NCBI RefSeq assembly: GCF_937123705.1
Contig: NZ_CAKZKO010000037.1
Span: 124,001 to 188,000 of the forward strand
DNA length: 64,000 nt
Reading direction: 5' to 3'
Source of the DNA: an uncultured Paraglaciecola sp.
GTDB taxonomy: Bacteria; Pseudomonadota; Gammaproteobacteria; Enterobacterales; Alteromonadaceae
Shown here: piece by piece, positions 1 through 9,422 of the stretch
Layout: the number at the start of each line of letters is the position of its first letter
Numbering within the stretch: the first letter of the stretch is position 1
The notes under the pieces: generated by a model
The model's database searches: none
The model's input: only the letters and a program-made list of their open reading frames with translations
What the model was told of the DNA's origin: nothing
Translations under genes and position numbers: made by a program

Positions 1-649
1 TAATATCCCAGTGCTCTGGCTGGTTGTCGGGCGACAAGGACTCCACCGCGCCAGAGATAAAGTCTGACACCACACAATCAATTGCCACCCCGCCGCCACT
101 GATTAAAATGCCGCATTGGCCTGTTGCTCGAAACGTACTGGCTACGCCACGATTATCCATGGCCTTTTTCAGGCTAAGAGAGGTATACATTTTACCCACA
201 GAGCAATCTGTGCCTACCGTTAAGATGCGCTTACCTGTTCTTTTGGTACCTGTACCTGTGCGGAATTTATCCTTGGGATGGCGAAGGTCAATCAATTGTC
301 TGTTTAGTAACTGGGCTTTGGTTTTGATAACTTCGATATCAGACAACTTATCATGCAAACCACTGACAATATCCAGCCCAGCATCGAGCGCTTCAAGAAT
401 AGCCGGTACCCAAGCCGAGTCTAAGGTGCCACCGCTATTGGCAAAGCCTAAGACAAAACTTTTAGCCCCTAATTGCGCCGCGTGTGCAATGCTCATATCA
501 GGTAAACCCGTGGTCACCGAGCAGCCAGGCAGAGTAAATTCCCCGACGCAGTGTTCAGGACACCAATCGGCAGCACTTCGCGCCATTTTAATACTTAATG
601 GGTCAACAGCATCGCCGATAAAAAGAAGGTAAGGAGACTTAATATTCAT
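1..649 (-). CDS. dgcN: DUF1611 family protein, DgcN-like (D-glutamate N-acetyltransferase candidate); 3' end outside window
   Basis: Own translation of the minus strand from ATG at 649..647: MNIKSPYLLFIGDAVDPLSIKMARSAADWCPEHCVGEFTLPGCSVTTGLPDMSIAHAAQLGAKSFVLGFANSGG...ILTVGTDCSVGKMYTSLSLKKAMDNRG...; open to the window edge. Resembles DUF1611 proteins with a P-loop-like GTDCSVGKM motif; adjacent LysR gene. Confidence 0.75.
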   Translation of the reverse strand, partial: MNIKSPYLLFIGDAVDPLSIKMARSAADWCPEHCVGEFTLPGCSVTTGLPDMSIAHAAQLGAKSFVLGFANSGGTLDSAWVPAILEALDAGLDIVSGLHDKLSDIEVIKTKAQLLNRQLIDLRHPKDKFRTGTGTKRTGKRILTVGTDCSVGKMYTSLSLKKAMDNRGVASTFRATGQCGILISGGGVAIDCVVSDFISGAVESLSPDNQPEHWDI

Positions 650-726
650 GGTTAGGCTCATTTATTGGAATAAATTAATTGCTATGATAGGCGGATTGAT
701 TGTAATAAAAAGTACCATCCGTTTCA

Positions 727-1644
727 CTATTCATAACCCTGGGTTATGGCGGTTAAAGCCTGTACTTGTTGCACTTCAGTTTTAACAAATTCGGTAAATT
801 CTTCACACACTCTGGGTAAAGGCTGACTGTCAAGATATAACCCTTTAAGTTGAATCGGTAATGAAGGCTCAAAGGAAGCCATACTGGTGTTATCAGATAA
901 ATTACCTAGGGCGGTGTATTTGTCTATGGTGCAGCAACCTAGCCCCTGTGATACCAACTTAGCGGCAATAAAATAGGTATCCACTTGCAGTGAACTTTTT
1001 ATCTGAATATTACTTCTGGCTAAGTGGTTCCATACTAAATCACCGAGTGGGCCGCTGCCCCAAATGCCAATTAATTCAGTATCAGCCAAATCCTCAATAG
1101 CTAATTTTTCAGGCTTATGGGGGAAAACCTCATCTGGATATAAGACAACCATCTCACTTTCGCCTAAATCAAGTTCTTTAACACCGGGCATAGATGGCGA
1201 CGAATACAACAGGGCCAGATCACATTTGTGCTCTATCAGTGCTTGCAGGGCTTCTTCGTTGTGAAGGGTTTGCAACTTAAAACGCACCTTAGGATGGCGT
1301 TGCCGAAATTTAGCAATGGCCTTAGGCAAAAGGTCAAATCCCAATGCCGGCGACAGTGCAATATTGACTAATCCGTCGGCACTGTGCTGAATGTTTTCTG
1401 ACATTTTTCGAATAGAATGAATTTGTTTATAGATTTTATCCACATCAGAAAACAGCATGTTGGCTTCGGCCGTGGGGATAAGTTTGCCTTTGGCTCTTTT
1501 AAATAATTGAAAGCCCAATTGTTGCTCTGCATGGGCCAATACCTTGCTTACCGATGGCTGCGACACATACAACAACTTGGCAGCATTAGTGATTGAGCCC
1601 GTGGTATAAATCGCATGGAATATTTCAATATGCCTAAGGCGCAT
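727..1644 (-). CDS. LysR family transcriptional regulator (candidate DgcR)
   Basis: N-terminal HTH MRLRHIEIFHAIYTTGSITNAAKLLYVSQPSVSKVLAHAEQQLGFQLFKR; 305 aa; directly upstream of and co-directional with dgcN-like gene. Confidence 0.9.
   Translation of the reverse strand: MRLRHIEIFHAIYTTGSITNAAKLLYVSQPSVSKVLAHAEQQLGFQLFKRAKGKLIPTAEANMLFSDVDKIYKQIHSIRKMSENIQHSADGLVNIALSPALGFDLLPKAIAKFRQRHPKVRFKLQTLHNEEALQALIEHKCDLALLYSSPSMPGVKELDLGESEMVVLYPDEVFPHKPEKLAIEDLADTELIGIWGSGPLGDLVWNHLARSNIQIKSSLQVDTYFIAAKLVSQGLGCCTIDKYTALGNLSDNTSMASFEPSLPIQLKGLYLDSQPLPRVCEEFTEFVKTEVQQVQALTAITQGYE
732..748. promoter_or_regulatory. Palindrome CATAACC-ctg-GGTTATG upstream of dgcN-like gene
   Basis: Perfect 7-bp arms, 3-bp spacer; same arms at 3487-3503; lies in the last codons of the LysR ORF. 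Confidence 0.6.
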
Positions 1645-1655
1645 AATTTATCTCA

Positions 1656-3392
1656 CTAAGCCCAAATAAGCGTACAAAGTGTCCACAATATTGCGGCAAT
1701 GAAAGCGGCAATAGATGCGGGGACAATTTGCGATTTAACGTGATCCATCAAGTCACAGCCTGTGGTCATGGCACTTAAAATAGTGGTATCAGATATAGGT
1801 GAACATTGATCGCCATATACACTGCCATTTAGCACTGTGGCAAAACAAATCGCCATATAAATTTCTGGATTAGCCAACATCTGCGAATCGGCAATCCCCC
1901 AAGCAAGAGGCATTGCCAAAGGAAAGGCTATGGCATAGGTACCCCAACTGGTGCCTGTAGAAAAGGCAATAATCATGGTTAACACTTGCAGCAATACCGG
2001 CAATAACCAAAAGGGGATTTGATTACCTAGCAGATCGATTAAATACAAGCCGCCACCAATTTCTTTACTGATCCCACCTATGGTTATGGCTAAAATAAGT
2101 ACCACAGAGGCCACCACTACCCCTTTAAAACCATTGCCCATACCGTCTAAAAGGTCGTGTAAGCTCATGCCTTTATACAAAGCAATAGCACTCGATAATA
2201 ATAACGCACTGCCAAAAGCCCAGTTAACTTTAGGGGTACCGAAGGCAACAAAAGTGCCTATTGCGAGTGTCATTAATAATGCAAGTGGAAGAATAAATTC
2301 CAAAACATGGGGTTGGTACTTTTCAGGTACTTGGGGAACAGATAATTCTTTGGCACTCATGGGGTGGGCATCTGGGGCGTCCAACTCACCGGTTTGCTCG
2401 GCACGTTTTTTGGCATTGCGGATCCTCGCACCAGAAAACGTGGTGATATTAAGGCTTAACAATAACGTGCCCACTACTGCGAATATGCCGTAAAAGCTAA
2501 AGGGAATACTCGAAAAGAAAAACTTGATGCGGTCGGCTTCGGTAGCCAGAAACGCCACGCCCGGCACAAAAATTAACGCTTGAATATAAGCAGGCCACGC
2601 ATTAAAAGCCAATACTGATGCAATGGGCGAAGCCGTTGAGTCCACGATATAACTCATTTCTTCATGACTAATATTGGCTTTATCGGCCAAAGGTTTAACC
2701 GTAGTGCCCACTAAAACGGTGCTGACGGTACCCCCTTGGAAAAAAATCACCCCTAATCCCCACGTCACTAACTTTGCCGAGCGCGGGCCGCTAACAAAAT
2801 GTTTCGTCATAAAGTCGGCAAAGGCTTGGGCCGCGCCCGTTTTTGACCACACCCCCATCAAACCGCCTAATAGCCATAAGTACAGCAGCAAAATAAGTGC
2901 GGCGCTATCACTGGCCATGCTGGGTTGTAGCACTTTGTCGGTAATATCGTAACGCCCCAACATCACCGCACCTATGACAGTGCCTCCTAACAAAGCAGTA
3001 ATGGGCTCCTTGGTGAGCAGGCATAACCCAATGGCCACAATAGCCGGTAAAATCGACCATAACCCATAATGAAAGCCCGGCTTTAACAATACCGGTTGCT
3101 GATTTTCGTCAAACACCCATTGTTGTGAGATGGCAGGTTTGTCGGTTAACTGGTTTAGTGCCGCCTGACGAAGGGGTGATTGCTGATAGTCGATTATGTG
3201 GGGAATAATCACTTCGGTGTCTTTAAATTTATAGGCGGTTTGGCCCGATTGATTGGTATAAGTATCGTACAGATAGCTTTGTTCTTTCCAGGTAGGATGG
3301 GTAAATTGATCCACGTAAATCGCAGAAAAAAGCGCGATAATAAACAGTATTAGTCCAGCTTTATTAGCAGTCAAACGTCTCACTCCAGTCAA
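1656..3392 (-). CDS. Na+/H+ antiporter NhaC family protein
   Basis: Multi-[107 protein letters not shown] motifs. Confidence 0.85.
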   Translation of the reverse strand: MTGVRRLTANKAGLILFIIALFSAIYVDQFTHPTWKEQSYLYDTYTNQSGQTAYKFKDTEVIIPHIIDYQQSPLRQAALNQLTDKPAISQQWVFDENQQPVLLKPGFHYGLWSILPAIVAIGLCLLTKEPITALLGGTVIGAVMLGRYDITDKVLQPSMASDSAALILLLYLWLLGGLMGVWSKTGAAQAFADFMTKHFVSGPRSAKLVTWGLGVIFFQGGTVSTVLVGTTVKPLADKANISHEEMSYIVDSTASPIASVLAFNAWPAYIQALIFVPGVAFLATEADRIKFFFSSIPFSFYGIFAVVGTLLLSLNITTFSGARIRNAKKRAEQTGELDAPDAHPMSAKELSVPQVPEKYQPHVLEFILPLALLMTLAIGTFVAFGTPKVNWAFGSALLLSSAIALYKGMSLHDLLDGMGNGFKGVVVASVVLILAITIGGISKEIGGGLYLIDLLGNQIPFWLLPVLLQVLTMIIAFSTGTSWGTYAIAFPLAMPLAWGIADSQMLANPEIYMAICFATVLNGSVYGDQCSPISDTTILSAMTTGCDLMDHVKSQIVPASIAAFIAAILWTLCTLIWA

Positions 3393-3486
3393 AAAAATGA
3401 TTTATTTTAGTTATTTATCATGTGAAATGGTCACCTTAAGCTATCACGACAATCACCTATTGTGGTGTGACATTACAGCCGCAAGG

Positions 3487-3503
3487 CATAACCCAAGGTT
3501 ATG
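3487..3503. promoter_or_regulatory. Palindrome CATAACC-caa-GGTTATG in divergent nhaC-like/TonB receptor promoter region
   Basis: Perfect 7-bp arms identical to those at 732-748; contains a LysR-like T-N11-A pattern. Confidence 0.6.
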
Positions 3504-3616
3504 ACCCCATCATAAACCGTTAATTGATTTTTAAACACTATTTACACATGGTTAACATCGAAAATCACTCAAACACACGCGCAATAACAACACATAATAA
3601 ATAGTCGGGATCAGCA

Positions 3617-6457
3617 ATGAAAATAACGAAACAATTTAAAACCACCCGTTCGCTACTCACCTTAAGTATATTCGCTGCCTTGTCGGGCTTAAGTGTCACA
3701 GCCAACGCCCAAACAACAAATGAACAAGAACAATCAGTAGAAAAAATTCAAGTATTGGGATCAAATATAAAAGCCAATAGAGACATAGGTGCGCTGCCCG
3801 TTACCATTATGACTGCAGCCGATATTGAAGACACCGCGGCTATGTCGGGTGACGAGTTAATCCGCTCAATACCGCAAATGGGCGAAGTCAGTTTTGGCGC
3901 TTCGACCGGAAATGGCGGAGTAAACGATGCCCGTGGTGACGTGTCATCGATTAATTTACGAGGTGTGGGCACAGGCAATACCTTAACGCTGCTAAATGGC
4001 AGACGGCTAGTGACCCACCCAGGCACACAATCTGAAAACTTTGTGCCGGTATCTACTGTTAATGCCAACGCCTTACCCGTTTCTGGATTACGTTCGCTAC
4101 AAATTTTACGTGATGGTGCTGCCGCTATTTATGGCTCTGACGCCGTGGCGGGTGTGATTAACTATCAATTAAATGACGATTACACTGGCAATAAAGTGAG
4201 CTTGTCGTATGGGGGATCAGAAGGTACAGATTTAAATGAACTGACCTTTAATTATTTAACCGGATTCGATTTTAATGACGGTAAGTCACATTTAACCGCG
4301 TCGCTTAGTTATTATGATAGATCCGGCATGATGGCCTCAGAACGCTCTTATTCTGCCAGTCATGATTTGCGCGACTACCCTACTCTTCCAGAAGACTTTA
4401 TCGGTGATACCCAGTTAGATAATCGCACCACTGCAACACCTTGGGGTGATTTCACCTCTGATAGCCTAGGTCGTTTTCATTTACAGCCCGACACAAACTC
4501 AGGGTGTGTAACCGATTTAGGCAATGGCATTTGTGCCGATAGTGGCAGTTTTCCAAGAGATTTAAGATTTGACCGAGGCACGACTCGTTCTCTTGTTTCT
4601 GACGTCGACCGCCTCAACCTTTACACCTATTTAGTGCATGAACTCGATAATAATATGGATCTGTTCTCAGAAGTCACTTATTACAGCGCCACCGCCAAAA
4701 GAACCAGAGAACAAACTCACAATTTAACGGCGCAGCGTTTTTCGATTTCTGAGAACGCCGCGTTTAACCCCTTTGGTGAAGATGTCACCCTGAGAAGTTA
4801 CAGAGCAGTCGATACCGGCCCGCGAAATGTTGAAGTAGATGATACTAGCTTTAGAATTTTAGCAGGAATAAAAGGTGACTTTGGCGACTGGGATTGGGAA
4901 AGCGCCGCATTTTATACCAAAGCAAAAACAGAAGACGTGGCCAATAGGATCCAAGCCAGCGCATTTCAGGCCGCCGTTAATAACACCGACCCAGCACTGG
5001 CATACAATATATTCACAGGCGGCGATATCAATAACCCGAACGCTGGTGACAGTACACTTAACCCTCAAAGTGTCATCGATCAATTTATGGTTAACGTATC
5101 TAGGGATGCAGAAACCAGCCTAGCCTCGGTGGATTTTAAAGTCAGCAATAGCGGAATATGGAGCGCACCGGCGGGAGATGTCGGAGTGGCTATGGGTCTG
5201 GAGTTTCGCCGCGAGACATACGAAGACGATAGAGATGACTTATTAGACGGTAGTGTTCCTTTTGTTGATCAAAATACCGGCGTAACCTTAACTAACAGTG
5301 ATGTGTTAGGCAGTAGCCCCACACCCGACTCAAAAGCCAGCCGCAACATTAGCTCCGCATTTGTAGAATTTATTGTACCGATTCTAGACACTGGCTCACA
5401 ATACGCCGAAGTGCAACTTGCTGCCCGTTATGAAAACTTCTCTGATGTAGGAGATGCATTAAAGCCTAAAATAGCCGCGTTTTGGGAGCCTGCAGATTGG
5501 TTAAGTCTTAGGGCATCGTATGCCGGTGGTTTTCGTGCACCGGGTCTTCCTCAAGTATCTGCCGAAGGTGTGCCTCGCTCAAATAGCTTGTATGATCCTG
5601 TACTAGACACCAGCTACGGCATTGTTGATATTCGTAGTGGTACCACAGATCTCAAACCAGAAAATGATGAGAACACCTCATTTGGCATAGTGTTAGAGCC
5701 CTTAGATGGATTAACTGTGACTGTTGATTCTTGGAAAATAGAACAAGACGAATTAGTGGGTATTTTACCTGGTGCATCGCATTTGCTGTACGACTCATTA
5801 CTAAGAAGCCAAGGTTCAAATAACAGCGCAGTGATCAGAGACGCCGTTACAAACGAAGTGGTACACATCAACAACGACTACCTTAACCTTGGAGTCAGAA
5901 CCATTGAAGGCATCGATTTTAGTGTCAATTATGATTGGGCGACAGATATAGGAAAATGGTCTTTTGCCTTTAATGCTGCCAACTTACAGAAGTTTGAACA
6001 AAATGCCGATGCCATATCTGCACAACTGATTGCCGCACAAGAAGCGGGAGACCCTTCAGTTCCAGCCGATAGAACCGTGGCCGGTGCGGGCGACTTGATA
6101 AAAGAAAACGGCCGCCCTGAATGGCGTGCCAGAGCCTCATTAACTTGGCGTCACAAGCAATGGGGCGCGGGTATTAATGGCAATTATGTGAGCGAGATCA
6201 TAGACACCAGTACCACAGCGACCATTAATGGCGTGGTCACCACCTTACCCATTGATAGTTTTGCTCGGGTTAATGTGTATCTAGATTACCGCTTCCAAGA
6301 AGAGGGTTACTTAGAAGACAGTAAAGTACGCTTTGGAATACGCAACATCGCCGATAAAGAGCCACCTTTGGCCGACGAGTTAGCACATGGTTATTTTGGT
6401 TCTTTGCATTCAAATAGAGGCCGTTACCTGTATATGAATTTCAGCAAAGATTTCTAA
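3617..6457 (+). CDS. TonB-dependent receptor
   Basis: Signal peptide, plug domain (EKIQVLGSNIKANRDIGALPVTIMTAADIED...INLRGVGTGNTLTLLNGRRL), large beta-barrel ending ...YLYMNFSKDF. Confidence 0.92.
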   Translation: MKITKQFKTTRSLLTLSIFAALSGLSVTANAQTTNEQEQSVEKIQVLGSNIKANRDIGALPVTIMTAADIEDTAAMSGDELIRSIPQMGEVSFGASTGNGGVNDARGDVSSINLRGVGTGNTLTLLNGRRLVTHPGTQSENFVPVSTVNANALPVSGLRSLQILRDGAAAIYGSDAVAGVINYQLNDDYTGNKVSLSYGGSEGTDLNELTFNYLTGFDFNDGKSHLTASLSYYDRSGMMASERSYSASHDLRDYPTLPEDFIGDTQLDNRTTATPWGDFTSDSLGRFHLQPDTNSGCVTDLGNGICADSGSFPRDLRFDRGTTRSLVSDVDRLNLYTYLVHELDNNMDLFSEVTYYSATAKRTREQTHNLTAQRFSISENAAFNPFGEDVTLRSYRAVDTGPRNVEVDDTSFRILAGIKGDFGDWDWESAAFYTKAKTEDVANRIQASAFQAAVNNTDPALAYNIFTGGDINNPNAGDSTLNPQSVIDQFMVNVSRDAETSLASVDFKVSNSGIWSAPAGDVGVAMGLEFRRETYEDDRDDLLDGSVPFVDQNTGVTLTNSDVLGSSPTPDSKASRNISSAFVEFIVPILDTGSQYAEVQLAARYENFSDVGDALKPKIAAFWEPADWLSLRASYAGGFRAPGLPQVSAEGVPRSNSLYDPVLDTSYGIVDIRSGTTDLKPENDENTSFGIVLEPLDGLTVTVDSWKIEQDELVGILPGASHLLYDSLLRSQGSNNSAVIRDAVTNEVVHINNDYLNLGVRTIEGIDFSVNYDWATDIGKWSFAFNAANLQKFEQNADAISAQLIAAQEAGDPSVPADRTVAGAGDLIKENGRPEWRARASLTWRHKQWGAGINGNYVSEIIDTSTTATINGVVTTLPIDSFARVNVYLDYRFQEEGYLEDSKVRFGIRNIADKEPPLADELAHGYFGSLHSNRGRYLYMNFSKDF

Positions 6458-6505
6458 AACCTCTTTGTTTTGGCCTGTTACTATGGTGGCAGAGATCACT
6501 TACTT

Positions 6506-6526
6506 GACCCATCTTAGATGGGTCAT
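6506..6526 (+). terminator. Hairpin TGACCCATC-tta-GATGGGTCA between TonB receptor and M14 genes
   Basis: Perfect 9-bp arms with 3-nt loop; no long T tract, so may be an attenuator or processing hairpin. Confidence 0.45.
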
Positions 6527-6556
6527 CTTCGTTTAAAAATACTTGGAGTTAAAGCC

Positions 6557-7720
6557 ATGAGAGCGTTACTTTTAATTGGGTTGTTATTGTTAGGCAATGG
6601 CCTAGCACAGGCTTGCGAGTTTTCCGATGTTAGCTTTAAATCAGACTTTGAAATGGCCAAATTGGATACCTGTAGCCAATTGTCTGATGGCGCATTTATG
6701 TTAGAAACCACGCCCGAAAACCGCCCCATCAATCATAGTCCTTGGTACGCCTTTAAAGTGTTGGCTAAAAAGCCAAAAGACCTTGAAATTAATCTGCGCT
6801 TTGATGGCGAGCGCCCTAGATATCTGCCAAAAATAAGCCACAATGGCCGCGACTGGAGCAATATAGATTTTGACCTACATGACGGTGTGATGACATTTTA
6901 TGTCAAAGCCACCACAACGCCACTATGGATAGCGGGACAAGAGTTGTTTGGCAATCAAAAATATAGCGATTGGTTAGACGAGTTAGGTCAAAATAAAGCT
7001 TATCAACGCTTTCAACTTGGAAAATCAACCCAAGGGAGACCGATTGGCGCACTGTTAAGCACCCAAGCTGATAACAAAGAATGGCTGATTTTACTTGGCC
7101 GTCAACACCCACCTGAAGTCACCGGTGCTTTGGCGATGTTACCTTTTACCGAAATGGTGTTGTCAGACAGCCCATTAGCGCAAAAATTTAGGGCGCGTTT
7201 TAATATTTTTATGGTGCCTAATCTTAATCCTGATGGCGTAACCAATGGCCATTGGCGTCATAATGTTAATGGCATCGACTTAAACCGCGACTGGAAAAAT
7301 TTTAATCAAATTGAAACCAGAATCGTGCGGGACAAGCTCAATGAAATTGTCGCCAGTGGCGGCAAAATGGTGATGGGTGTGGACTTTCACTCTACCCAGC
7401 AAGATGTGTTTTATACCATTCCCACTGACTACACTGTTGCCCCTAGTAATTTAGTAGAAGATTGGTTGGCTAAAGTGAAGAAAAACACCGCGTCTTCTTT
7501 TGTGGTGCGTAACAAACCCGGTGTGAGTCCTGGTCGAGGCGTATTTAAACAATATTTTACCGATACCTACAAAGTGCACGCTATCACCTATGAAATGGGC
7601 GATAACACCAATCGTAAAATGATTACACATGTGGCAAAACAAGCCGCAAATACTTTGATGGAAACCATGTTGGCCACCCCATCCAGCGCTTTTTACTTTA
7701 AAGATAAGACATCTCAATAA
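6557..7720 (+). CDS. M14 family zinc carboxypeptidase, secreted
   Basis: Start moved to 6557 because the listed 6518 ATG lies in the 6506-6526 hairpin and MRALLLIGLLLLGNGLAQA is a signal peptide. Zn motifs GRQHPPEVTGA (H..E) and GVDFHSTQQD (H); Glu in TYEMGDNTNR. Confidence 0.85.
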   Translation: MRALLLIGLLLLGNGLAQACEFSDVSFKSDFEMAKLDTCSQLSDGAFMLETTPENRPINHSPWYAFKVLAKKPKDLEINLRFDGERPRYLPKISHNGRDWSNIDFDLHDGVMTFYVKATTTPLWIAGQELFGNQKYSDWLDELGQNKAYQRFQLGKSTQGRPIGALLSTQADNKEWLILLGRQHPPEVTGALAMLPFTEMVLSDSPLAQKFRARFNIFMVPNLNPDGVTNGHWRHNVNGIDLNRDWKNFNQIETRIVRDKLNEIVASGGKMVMGVDFHSTQQDVFYTIPTDYTVAPSNLVEDWLAKVKKNTASSFVVRNKPGVSPGRGVFKQYFTDTYKVHAITYEMGDNTNRKMITHVAKQAANTLMETMLATPSSAFYFKDKTSQ

Positions 7721-9300
7721 TGAAAAACCTTGCCGTTGTTTGTTTATGCTTAGCATTATTAGTCGCTTGTTCAAATCAAGCTAATACCCAAAGCCAACAA
7801 GTTGATCTGTTGATCCATTCAGGCACAGTATTCGACGGCACAGACAGCCCCGCCAAACAAATAGACATTGCCATCTGCGGCGAAATAATTTGTGGATTAA
7901 GCGCATCCGGTGAACAGCACTATCAGGCCAGCCAGCAAATAGATGCTACAGGACTAATCGTCAGTCCGGGGTTTATCGATCCGCACACTCATTCTTATCA
8001 AGAATTAAAAAGCACAGATAAACACCAAAATCTGAATTATTTGTTTCAAGGTGTCACTACAGTTATCAACGGCAATGATGGCGATGGACCGGTAGATATC
8101 TCTGCAAGCCTTCAGAAATTAAATCCTAATGGTATAGGCACAAACACCGCGTTTTACGTGGGTCACGGCAGTTTACGCAAACAAGTGATGGGCAAAGCCA
8201 AGCGCCATGCCACAGTCGCTGAAATAGAAAAAATGAAAGCCTTACTAGACACCGCCATGCAACAAGGCGCATTAGGTTTGTCTTCTGGTTTGTATTACGT
8301 ACCGGGAAGTTTTGCATCTAAAGAAGAAGTGGTAGAACTCGCTAAAGTCGCAGCTAAATACCATGGCATTTACGACACCCACTTAAGAGACGAAAGCACC
8401 TTCAACATTGGCTTTTTGGCGGCACTAGACGAAGCCATCGACATTGCTAAGCAGGCTAATATTCATTTACATGTTGCCCATATTAAAGCGCTTGGTGTCG
8501 ATGTTTGGGGGCAGAGCAAAGCGGCTATCGAAAAAATCAACCAAGCTAGGCGAGCTGGCGTCAGTATTTCTGCCGACCAATACCCATGGCAAGCTTCAGG
8601 TACCAATGTTAGAAGTGCCGTGGTGCCCAAGTGGGCCATGGCCGACTCTGAAACAGCCTTTCTAAAGCGCCTTGACGATCCTACATTAGGCCAGCAAATC
8701 AAAACCGAAATTAAAGAAAACATTCGACGCCGAGGCGGGCCTGATGCCTTGCTCATCACCGCATCAAAAAACACCGAGCTTTTAGGGCTCACCCTTGAAC
8801 AACTCGCTCAAAAACTGCAAAAATCCGCGGTAGACACCGTTATCTACTTAGTTAGAAACGGTCGAACTCGGGTCGCATCTTTCAATATGAATAAAGACGA
8901 TATTATTGCCTTTATGCAGCAACCTTGGGTGGTCACCTCTTCCGATGGCACCAACGGTCACCCCAGAAAATACGCCAGCTTCCCGCAGAAATACCAAGAG
9001 TTTGTAGTCAAATCTAACACCCTATCCCTACAACGATTTATCTACAGCAGCACCGGTCAAACCGCTGGCATATTGGGTATCAGTGATAGAGGCATACTCA
9101 AAACAGGCAAACAAGCCGATATTGTGGTGTTTGCTCCCAAACAATTTACCGCAGCAGCAGATTTTAAAACATGGAACCGCTTATCAAAAGGTGTGCAACA
9201 TTTGCTGGTTAACGGCCAGCAGGTTATTACACATGGGAAATACACAGGTAAACGAGCTGGGCAATTTGTTAAATTAAAACGCGAGGCAATTAAGAAATAA
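7720..9300 (+). CDS. N-acyl-D-amino-acid deacylase family protein (D-aminoacylase), lipoprotein
   Basis: Lipobox (LLVACSN), amidohydrolase motif VSPGFIDPHTHSY, SSGLYYVPGSFASKEEVVELAKVAAKYHGIYDTHLRDES, VTSSDGTNGHPR; TAATG overlap with M14 gene. Confidence 0.88.
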   Translation: MKNLAVVCLCLALLVACSNQANTQSQQVDLLIHSGTVFDGTDSPAKQIDIAICGEIICGLSASGEQHYQASQQIDATGLIVSPGFIDPHTHSYQELKSTDKHQNLNYLFQGVTTVINGNDGDGPVDISASLQKLNPNGIGTNTAFYVGHGSLRKQVMGKAKRHATVAEIEKMKALLDTAMQQGALGLSSGLYYVPGSFASKEEVVELAKVAAKYHGIYDTHLRDESTFNIGFLAALDEAIDIAKQANIHLHVAHIKALGVDVWGQSKAAIEKINQARRAGVSISADQYPWQASGTNVRSAVVPKWAMADSETAFLKRLDDPTLGQQIKTEIKENIRRRGGPDALLITASKNTELLGLTLEQLAQKLQKSAVDTVIYLVRNGRTRVASFNMNKDDIIAFMQQPWVVTSSDGTNGHPRKYASFPQKYQEFVVKSNTLSLQRFIYSSTGQTAGILGISDRGILKTGKQADIVVFAPKQFTAAADFKTWNRLSKGVQHLLVNGQQVITHGKYTGKRAGQFVKLKREAIKK

Positions 9301-9422
9301 AAAGTCTATCCAGAGTTGTGACTCTCTATGTTAAGAGGCGGATTAATCCTTAAAGTAAGCAGGTGTACAAAATTTTCCCTTTGCTCTCAATATCTTCAAA
9401 GAAACATTTATTTTTACTGATA

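Noticed and set aside
24-632. 202-aa plus-strand ORF in the track
   Set aside because: Antisense to the much more convincing DUF1611/DgcN-like coding frame on the minus strand.
2080-2493. 137-aa plus-strand ORF
   Set aside because: Antisense to the NhaC-family antiporter; low-complexity sequence without domain features.
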